Shown: one piece after another, positions 5,377-9,368 of the stretch
Position numbering within the stretch: position 1 is the first letter of the stretch
How the letters are laid out: each line of letters starts with the position of its first letter
From: Candidatus Parcubacteria bacterium
GTDB lineage: Bacteria; Patescibacteriota; Patescibacteriia; Patescibacteriales; UBA12075
Direction of reading: 5' to 3'
Assembly: GCA_023139655.1 (NCBI GenBank)
Contig: JAGLNE010000065.1
Span: forward strand, 1-9,368
Length of the DNA stretch: 9,368 bases
The notes under the pieces: generated by a model
Seen by the model: the letters and a program-made list of their open reading frames with translations, nothing else
Database searches by the model: none
Told to the model about the DNA's origin: nothing
Program-made: the position numbers and the translations under genes

Positions 5377-5760
5377 ATGTCTAAAGATTTAATTGTAAAA
5401 AAATCAAAAATAGCGGGAAAGGGTATATTTGCGAATAAGGACTTCAAAAAAGGCGAAGTCGTAATGAAATGGCAGATAAGTAAAGAGCTTTCCAGAAGAG
5501 AGGTAGAAAAACTGCCCTTAGAAGAAAAGCATTATATTTATCCCAGCGGGAAGAACAAATATATTTTAATGCAAGCCCCAGAGCGCTATGCTAACCATTC
5601 TTGCGAGGCTAATACTATTCCCGGCGATAATTGTGATATCGCCCTCAGAAATATTAAACGCGGTGAAGAATTAACCTCTAATTATACAAAGTACGAAAAC
5701 AAAGTAGGTTTTAGATGCAATTGCGGGAGTAAAAATTGCACTAAAAAGATAATTTCTTAA
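5377..5760 (+). CDS. Small SET-domain protein (putative protein lysine methyltransferase) with post-SET zinc site
   Basis: The whole 127-residue protein is one SET domain. Visible motifs are GKGIF (14-18, S-adenosylmethionine loop), YANHSCEANT (71-80, the NHSCxxN knot), GEELTSNY (96-103, ending in the catalytic Tyr103) and a post-SET C114-x-C116-x4-C121. In eukaryotic and bacterial SET enzymes these three Cys plus the Cys of NHSC (Cys76) bind one zinc. The usual GEELTxDY has Asn for Asp at position 102. The family transfers methyl groups from S-adenosylmethionine to lysine in proteins. The bacterial substrate is unknown; ribosomal or DNA-associated proteins are possible, by inference. It is the only + strand protein gene here, convergent with the PAQR gene, with a shared terminator. 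No ribosome binding site is seen. Family call is firm. Confidence 0.95.
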   Translation: MSKDLIVKKSKIAGKGIFANKDFKKGEVVMKWQISKELSRREVEKLPLEEKHYIYPSGKNKYILMQAPERYANHSCEANTIPGDNCDIALRNIKRGEELTSNYTKYENKVGFRCNCGSKNCTKKIIS

Positions 5761-5779
5761 ATTATTAATTATACGTAGG

Positions 5780-5820
5780 GATAATAAAAACAGACCACTA
5801 CTGATCTGTTTTTTATTATC
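5780..5820. terminator. Bidirectional terminator between SET and PAQR genes
   Basis: GATAATAAAAACAGA (5780-5794) pairs with TCTGTTTTTTATTATC (5805-5820), with one extra T, over a 10-base loop. It is T-rich on exit in both directions and lies between convergent stop codons at 5760 and 5873. Confidence 0.88.
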
Positions 5821-5872
5821 ATTCGCGTTATAAAAACCCCAATATAAAATCAAAGTTTTTCTTTTCTATTTT

Positions 5873-6529
5873 TTAGTTGATATATACGATATATCTATAC
5901 ATTAACCAAAAATGACTAAAGCTTCCGGCTAAAACGAAAACATGAAAAATCTCGTGCATGCCAAACCAACGATGACGAGGCAATACCTTATCTAAAACCA
6001 AAAATATAACCCCGAGCGTATATAATATACCACCAGCCAACAACCAGGCAAAGCTTGCCCTGGATAATGAATTCAGTAAAACCGGCAAAGCAATTACCAC
6101 AATCCAGCCCATAGAAATATATAAGGCGATCATTGACCAGGCCTTAAACTTGATTTTAAAAATTTGGATAATTATTCCAATAAGGGCTATCCCCCAGACA
6201 ATGCCAAAAATTGTCCAGCCCCAAGCTCCCCTTAAAGGGACCAGAACGATTGGCGTATAAGTGCCGGCAATCAGAACAAATATGAAAGATAAATCTATTC
6301 TTCGGAATGTATTTTTATGTTTATTGGATTTAGGCACAAAGTGATAAACAGTGCTGGCCAGGTAAAGCAAAATTAAGCTCGCTCCAAAAATAGAAAACGA
6401 AACTATATGCCAGGCAGTGCTGTATTTAGCGGCCATCACTATCATTAGCACCAGAGCGGCGATCGAGAGTATAAACCCGATCAAATGCGTTAAGCTGCTC
6501 AAAGGCTCATTGTCCTTAATGTTTTTCAT
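5873..6529 (-). CDS. trhA: PAQR / hemolysin III family membrane protein
   Basis: 218 residues with seven hydrophobic segments, the normal length for bacterial HlyIII/TrhA proteins. The family signatures are all present: S59-T-V-Y-H63 (SxxxH), RRIDLSFIFVLIAGTYTP with Asp79, and MHEIFH with H192-x3-H196. In the related adiponectin receptors the three His bind zinc and the Asp sits beside it at the presumed hydrolase site inside the membrane. Bacterial members affect membrane lipid homeostasis; the hemolysin name is historical. The ATG at 6529 lies only six bases after a TATAAT, so the transcript is leaderless or nearly so, with no Shine-Dalgarno. It is monocistronic and convergent with the SET gene. 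Family assignment is firm; substrate unknown. Confidence 0.95.
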   Translation of the reverse strand: MKNIKDNEPLSSLTHLIGFILSIAALVLMIVMAAKYSTAWHIVSFSIFGASLILLYLASTVYHFVPKSNKHKNTFRRIDLSFIFVLIAGTYTPIVLVPLRGAWGWTIFGIVWGIALIGIIIQIFKIKFKAWSMIALYISMGWIVVIALPVLLNSLSRASFAWLLAGGILYTLGVIFLVLDKVLPRHRWFGMHEIFHVFVLAGSFSHFWLMYRYIVYIN

Positions 6530-6535
6530 ATCTAC

Positions 6536-6555
6536 ATTATACTACAAGAATTATA
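6536..6555 (-). promoter_or_regulatory. Twin -10 boxes in front of the PAQR gene
   Basis: On the minus strand two TAGTATAAT copies occur 14 bases apart (TATAAT at 6550-6555 and 6536-6541). The second would start RNA at about the ATG (leaderless), the first about 14 bases earlier. No convincing -35 is seen: the bases at that distance are a T-run. Confidence 0.6.
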
Positions 6556-6616
6556 CTAAAAAAAGGTATAAAAAAAGCCGCATGATCTATTATTAATAAA
6601 ACCAAAACAACCTGTT

Positions 6617-6660
6617 TAAAAAAATACCGTGGTTCCTCCTTTATTGAGAAACCACGATAT
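6617..6660 (-). terminator. Terminator downstream of the DUF1861 gene
   Basis: The stem ATA-c-CGTGGTT (6624-6634) pairs with AACCACG-a-TAT (6650-6660), with an inner CTC/GAG extension. On the minus strand it is followed by TTTTTTT (6623-6617). It ends the transcript of the 6769-7770 gene about 110 bases after its stop. Confidence 0.82.
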
Positions 6661-6671
6661 AAATAATTTTA

Positions 6672-6695
6672 GACAGGATCTTGCAAAACCCTGTC
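6672..6695 (-). other. Hairpin in the 3' untranslated region of the DUF1861 gene
   Basis: GACAGG (6672-6677) pairs with CCTGTC (6690-6695), loop 12. On the minus strand TAAAATTATTT follows, so it could act as a weak extra terminator before the stronger one at 6617-6660. Confidence 0.45.
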
Positions 6696-6709
6696 AATTA
6701 CTTTGTTCA

Positions 6710-6740
6710 AAGGAGGTAAGATTATTTATCTTGACTCCTT
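6710..6740 (-). other. First hairpin after the DUF1861 stop, containing SD/anti-SD arms
   Basis: AAGGAG (6710-6715) pairs with CTCCTT (6735-6740), then AAGAT (6718-6722) with ATCTT (6728-6732), separated by a 2x2 internal loop; apical loop five bases. There is no T-run. An exposed CTCCTT arm could pair with ribosome binding sites, but that is speculation. Confidence 0.5.
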
Positions 6741-6768
6741 AAATTCGTAACTGTATATTTATTAAGCG

Positions 6769-7770
6769 TCAGGTGAGAGTGCGTTTTTGAGATGAAAAGG
6801 GATATTCTATTGTGATTTTTCCGGCTTCGGAATCGCTCAAACCCCCATACAATTCGGTCATGCCATTTTCTCCCATGACCATGCCTCCGGGGTAAAAAAT
6901 ATTCCCCAAATAATCATCGCTTTTTTTCTTCCCGGATTTTATTGATTTCTTTTTCCCTTTAGGGAAATTATCGCGGACAGTTATAATTTTTTTGTTGCTT
7001 ACTTCTCTGGTTTGCGGATCAAATTCAAATGTCATAGCATAATACTCTTTATCGCCTTTCTCGTTATATCTGGCGATATGTCCTAAAATACCAACCCAAC
7101 CATTCGCAAGTAAATAAAGTTCATTAGCGCCACCCCATTCGTTTTTGGTAAACAGGTCATCGATGATTTCCGCCTTATTGATATTTTCAATCGTCAAATC
7201 TTCAAGAGAATCAATTTCAGTATATTTAATCATGCCACCAACTCCGTCTTGGGGACGGGTTTGAATGTAGCTCGGGCGAGTAAATACACCAATTTTGCTA
7301 TTAGGCAATTTAATTATCCTGAGATCTTTCATGTGCTCAGGACCTTGGGCAAACTCCTCTAAATTAGCGGGATCGGTTCCGCGATAATAAACAGTTAACC
7401 AACTCAACTCATCCTGATTTTCTGGAGTCGGCTCTCTTGGAAAAACCTTCACGCCGCCAACGATAAGCTCCCCATCGATTTGAGTAAAAAACGGATCCTG
7501 TAAATCCAGGGGTGGTATGCCTTTGACCTGGCGCCAAACGCCGTCTTCTTCCTTGAAGAATATACTCTGAGAATCAGTTTGCTTATCAGGCGATTCAACC
7601 CTGCCGATGAGATACCGTTTTCCGTGATACTCAAAAGGGGCAGTGGGGTTATAAACATCCTTGTTTCCTACTCCCTCAAATTTTAATTTTTCTCCCCTCA
7701 GCTGTTTCTTTTTATTAAAATCTTCCAACATTTTATCAATGTTTTCTTGCGTTGCTTTTTCTTTTTCCAA
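6769..7770 (-). CDS. DUF1861 family protein (GT108-like mannosyltransferase/phosphorylase fold)
   Basis: 333 residues, close to full family length. It begins at TTG (7770) seven bases after a strong GGAGG. The sequence follows the DUF1861 pattern throughout: FEGVGNKDVYNPTAPFEYHG (31-50), GRVESPD (56-62), GGVKVFP (105-111), a GPEHMKDLRI block (143-152), GVFTRPS (161-167), EWGGANELY (211-219), GWVGILGHIARY (224-235), YYAMTFEFDP (243-252) and LYGGLSDSEAGKITI (307-321). The family is a five-bladed propeller related to GH130. Leishmania members (MTPs, class GT108) both make and phosphorolyse beta-1,2-mannan. Bacterial members are often called unknown or glycosidase-like. A cytoplasmic role in mannoside turnover is inference. 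A Lys-rich loop (271-283, KGKKKSIKSGKKK) sits where relatives usually have a shorter turn. No signal peptide. Single gene with its own promoter. Confidence 0.87.
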   Translation of the reverse strand: MEKEKATQENIDKMLEDFNKKKQLRGEKLKFEGVGNKDVYNPTAPFEYHGKRYLIGRVESPDKQTDSQSIFFKEEDGVWRQVKGIPPLDLQDPFFTQIDGELIVGGVKVFPREPTPENQDELSWLTVYYRGTDPANLEEFAQGPEHMKDLRIIKLPNSKIGVFTRPSYIQTRPQDGVGGMIKYTEIDSLEDLTIENINKAEIIDDLFTKNEWGGANELYLLANGWVGILGHIARYNEKGDKEYYAMTFEFDPQTREVSNKKIITVRDNFPKGKKKSIKSGKKKSDDYLGNIFYPGGMVMGENGMTELYGGLSDSEAGKITIEYPFSSQKRTLT

Positions 7771-7776
7771 TGTACT

Positions 7777-7784
7777 ACCTCCTT
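7777..7784 (-). promoter_or_regulatory. Ribosome binding site fixing a TTG start at 7770
   Basis: Minus-strand AAGGAGGT with seven bases between GGAGG and TTG. No in-frame ATG exists near by (the next Met is residue 14), so the non-ATG start is well supported. Confidence 0.85.
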
Positions 7785-7849
7785 TTTTGCAATTAATTTA
7801 GTATTATGTTTGTTTTTTTTATTCTTATTTAATGTACTAATAAGTAAAT

Positions 7850-7878
7850 AAAGTATCATTTTTACACTATTTTGTCAA
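7850..7878 (-). promoter_or_regulatory. Promoter for the DUF1861 gene
   Basis: On the minus strand: perfect TTGACA (7873-7878), 17-bp spacer, TACTTT (7850-7855) with TGA before it. The leader is about 70 bases and A-rich. It is divergent from the + promoter at 7899-7927; the two -35 boxes are 20 bases apart. Confidence 0.75.
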
Positions 7879-7898
7879 GCGTATTTTTTCCTTTCAAT

Positions 7899-7927
7899 TT
7901 GACTAAATCATAAGAATAATTTATTAT
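7899..7927 (+). promoter_or_regulatory. Promoter reading toward tRNA-Asn
   Basis: TTGACT (7899-7904), 17-bp spacer, TATTAT (7922-7927). It is the best + strand promoter before the tRNA and predicts a leader of about 180 bases to be removed by tRNA processing. No closer usable promoter was found. Confidence 0.6.
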
Positions 7928-7934
7928 ATAAACA

Positions 7935-7948
7935 CTGCCAAAAGGCAG
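7935..7948. other. Small hairpin at the predicted start of the tRNA precursor
   Basis: CTGCC-AAAA-GGCAG followed by GTTTTATGTTT on the + strand. The 5-bp stem is short. It could be a weak terminator or attenuator, or simply a 5'-end structure, since transcription is predicted to begin at about 7934. Confidence 0.4.
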
Positions 7949-7995
7949 GTTTTATGTTTAAAAATAAACGTAAATTAACAATCAATTATTCCCGC

Positions 7996-8046
7996 CCACC
8001 GTCGCTAAAGCTATGGTGGACAAGGGTAGCTCTGACGCAAGGTCAG
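7996..8046. repeat. GC-rich double-hairpin intergenic repeat
   Basis: The first hairpin is at 7996-8019 (CCACCGT pairs with ATGGTGG, inner GC/GC, loop TAAA, one mismatch). The second is at 8032-8046 (CTGAC, loop GCAAG, GTCAG). The block is far more GC-rich than its surroundings, and its first half resembles a palindromic intergenic repeat that I recall as frequent in Patescibacteria genomes. Only one copy is in this window, so dispersal is from memory, not shown here. Confidence 0.5.
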
Positions 8047-8071
8047 GGCAAGAATCTGGTAATAAACATAT

Positions 8072-8107
8072 CAATTCGTAATTCGTAATTGATTAATTGA
8101 TAATTGA
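8072..8107 (+). repeat. Imperfect heptamer tandem repeat before the tRNA
   Basis: Five AT-rich units, CAATTCG, TAATTCG, TAATTGA, TTAATTGA, TAATTGA, end seven bases before the tRNA. This is low-complexity sequence. It could be an AT-rich flank for tRNA 5' processing or for recombinase binding; neither is shown. Confidence 0.6.
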
Positions 8108-8114
8108 ATATAAT

Positions 8115-8186
8115 TCCCGGGTAGCGCAGCGGTAGCGCAGTTGGCTGTTAACCAATTGGTCGTCGGTTCGAATCCGACCCCGGGAG
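8115..8186 (+). tRNA. tRNA-Asn(GUU)
   Basis: A full cloverleaf. The acceptor TCCCGGG (8115-8121) pairs with CCCGGGA (8179-8185), with discriminator G8186. The D stem is GCGC/GCGC (8124-8127, 8135-8138). The anticodon stem GTTGG/CCAAT flanks loop CTGTTAA, with anticodon GTT at 8147-8149. The T arm is GTCGG-TTCGAAT-CCGAC (8162-8178), and the variable loop has five bases. The gene is 72 bases and does not encode CCA (GCAAAA follows). It is followed directly by a terminator and overlapped on the other strand by the 3' end of a serine recombinase frame, the classic layout of a tRNA used as an integration site. Confidence 0.97.
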
Positions 8187-8190
8187 CAAA
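8147..8190. other. Candidate attachment site (3' half of tRNA-Asn)
   Basis: The recombinase frame to the right ends within this stretch, so an integrated element probably has one boundary here, with the 3' part of the tRNA as the shared core. No second copy lies in the window; it would be expected to the right. Confidence 0.4.
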
Positions 8191-9368
8191 ACCGGACAAG
8201 CAGGCGCGAAAGCGCCTGTTTTTCTGTATTCTTCGCCCTGTTTTAGGAGTTCGGAAGTGACGTTTAGCTTGGGCATCCATTCGGATAAAAATTGATAAGC
8301 CGGAGTATATTTGGCAATCAGTTTTTTGTCCTTGAGCTTCAAGCTGGCAAATATTTTGTTTACAAGCGTCCTCTTGTCGTCCGCGGTCGCTTTCTCGCTC
8401 ATATACAGCTCTCTGGCCTTGTAGGCTAAGTCGTGAATTTCAACGCCCACCTCGTAATAATTCTTGATATTATTTTCCATTTTGTTGAGCTGGTCCAGAA
8501 TATCTTCTTTTTGCCTAGCATATTCCTTGAATCTTTTCTTGTAATATTCAACCGTAATAACTTCATCAATCTTGTCATCATAAATTTTATCCATTCTGTT
8601 TTCAATCAATTCACGGCTCTTGTTTAGATTCTCTCTTGCACTGGCAGAATAGCCTTGCTTGTCTTTGTGCGCCTCCTTGAGCGCTTTTTTTATCCAGTTC
8701 AATACTTTATCACTTCTCGGCTTTATTTTTTCAAAACTCTCCATTAATGTTTTCTCAATTTCCTCCTGCCGGATATAACCTTTTTCATTACACGGCTTAA
8801 AGCCTTTACAACGTCCGTAGTGGTGGCCCTTTTGCGTTTCCCAGGTGATAAGGCAACCGCAATCACCGCATTTAATCAAACCCTTGAAAGTATGGTTATG
8901 TATTTTGATTTGCCCAACTTTGTATTTTCTTTTCATTTGGCTTTGAACATTATTAAATAATTCTCTTGTTATGATCGGCTCGTGCTTGCCCTTATATTCA
9001 TCATTATTCCAAAGGATAACCCCGTAATAGAATGGATCGGATAGCATGGCGTGCAGCGTACTCCGGCCAATTGGTTTATTGCTCTTGTTTTTCATGCCCT
9101 CTTTTTGCATTGTTTTAGTTAACCTGGTAACAGTGTAATTGCCGGAATTATAAAGCTCAAAAGCCCGTTTGATAAACGGGCTAAATTTTTCATCCGGGAC
9201 TTGGATTTTATGTCCTTTCTCGCCAATGGTTTTGTAGCCGAATTTCTGGCCGTTTGGAATCCAGCCCGATTCAAGTTTGGCAATTTGTCCTTTCTTAACT
9301 TCTTCACTCAAATTATTTGTATAGAATCGCGCAATGGCCACTTTCATATCCCAAACCAGATTTTCATG
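8148..9368 (-). CDS. Large serine recombinase (resolvase/integrase), N-terminal catalytic domain outside window
   Basis: The frame is open through the right edge: seven codons (HENLVWD) precede the first Met at 9347, so about 406 C-terminal residues are seen and the catalytic Ser domain lies beyond. From that Met, residues 5-26 (IARFYTNNLSEEVKKG...) match the long helix linking the catalytic domain to the DNA-binding part. About 28-140 is the recombinase domain (GWIPNGQKFGYKT; STLHAMLSDPFYYGVILWN). 154-193 is a zinc ribbon with C160, C163, C180 and C186. About 235-300 is a coiled coil. Large serine recombinases cut and join attachment sites to integrate phages or islands. The end is odd: the last 13 residues (LPGSDSNRRPIG region) are antisense tRNA-Asn, and the stop TAA (8148-8150) lies on the anticodon. 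The functional protein may not need this tail. Confidence 0.92.
   Translation of the reverse strand, partial: HENLVWDMKVAIARFYTNNLSEEVKKGQIAKLESGWIPNGQKFGYKTIGEKGHKIQVPDEKFSPFIKRAFELYNSGNYTVTRLTKTMQKEGMKNKSNKPIGRSTLHAMLSDPFYYGVILWNNDEYKGKHEPIITRELFNNVQSQMKRKYKVGQIKIHNHTFKGLIKCGDCGCLITWETQKGHHYGRCKGFKPCNEKGYIRQEEIEKTLMESFEKIKPRSDKVLNWIKKALKEAHKDKQGYSASARENLNKSRELIENRMDKIYDDKIDEVITVEYYKKRFKEYARQKEDILDQLNKMENNIKNYYEVGVEIHDLAYKARELYMSEKATADDKRTLVNKIFASLKLKDKKLIAKYTPAYQFLSEWMPKLNVTSELLKQGEEYRKTGAFAPACPVLLPGSDSNRRPIG
8198..8225 (+). terminator. tRNA-Asn terminator
   Basis: CAGGCGC (8201-8207), GAAA tetraloop, GCGCCTG (8212-8218), then TTTTTCTG. It is a very stable stem 12 bases after the tRNA. On the other strand it lies within the last codons of the recombinase frame. 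Confidence 0.93.

Noticed and set aside
5671..5853. 60-codon minus frame across the SET gene end
   Set aside because: It spans the SET 3' end and the bidirectional terminator, and has no ribosome binding site.
6709..6717. Perfect + strand AAAGGAGGT
   Set aside because: No start codon with an open frame follows; it is an arm of a minus-strand 3' hairpin.
7954..8088. 44-codon + frame starting at ATG 7954
   Set aside because: It runs through the GC-rich hairpin repeat and the heptamer repeat, has only a weak ribosome binding site, and has the look of a translated repeat.
8109..8114. TATAAT immediately before the tRNA as its -10 box
   Set aside because: A start six to seven bases later would fall inside the tRNA acceptor stem, so it cannot be the tRNA promoter.
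8071..8280. 69-codon minus frame
   Set aside because: Its middle is the typical antisense translation of a tRNA, and it lies in another frame under the recombinase and tRNA.
1..9368. CRISPR array or insertion-sequence ends
   Set aside because: No regularly spaced direct repeats of 23-40 bases and no transposase other than the serine recombinase were seen.

Overview
The window looks like a piece of an AT-rich bacterial genome, most likely from the Candidate Phyla Radiation (Patescibacteria, Parcubacteria-like). This is an inference. It rests on the mix of small compact genes, a LIV-1-type ZIP transporter, a PAQR/HlyIII protein, a DUF1861 protein, a large Cys-rich membrane-anchored surface protein, and a serine recombinase of a type common in those genomes. 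The genetic code appears standard: TAA and TGA both act as stops. Eight of the ten protein genes recognised here are complete, and two run off the window edges. Only the SET-domain gene and the tRNA are on the + strand.

Layout from left to right: (1) 1-519 (-), the N-terminal 173 residues of a ZIP metal transporter. (2) 637-1494 (-), a 285-residue protein of unknown function. (3) 1677-3506 (-), a 609-residue anchored extracellular protein with a helical region, a Cys-rich knot and two related beta-sandwich repeats. (4) 4380-3701 (-), an operon of three small unknown proteins. (5) 4512-5153 (-), a membrane-anchored LysM-RlpA cell-wall protein. (6) 5377-5760 (+), a minimal SET-domain protein. 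(7) 5873-6529 (-), a PAQR/HlyIII membrane protein. (8) 6769-7770 (-), a DUF1861 protein, a family tied to beta-1,2-mannoside transfer and phosphorolysis. (9) 7899-8225 (+), a promoter, a leader carrying a hairpin repeat, tRNA-Asn(GUU) and its terminator. (10) 8148-9368 (-), the C-terminal part of a large serine recombinase whose reading frame ends inside the tRNA, pointing to an integrated element extending rightwards out of the window.

Transcription signals are unusually readable. Promoters of the form TTGAC(A/T)-17 bp-(TGn)-TAnnnT sit in front of most genes, and rho-independent hairpins separate almost every unit, so most genes are their own transcription units. Two promoters, in front of the 609-aa surface protein and the three-gene operon, are near copies of each other (27 of 33 positions). 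Start sites fall in two classes. The five genes with a strong AAGGAGG-type ribosome binding site are the soluble-looking ones. The five without one are the four membrane-inserted proteins plus the SET gene, and two of these may be leaderless.

Functionally, several genes concern the cell envelope: the surface protein, LysM-RlpA, PAQR and ZIP. No complete defence or biosynthetic system is visible. The least explained items are the three-gene operon and surface protein sharing a promoter sequence, and the tRNA-overlapping recombinase that marks the edge of a mobile element.
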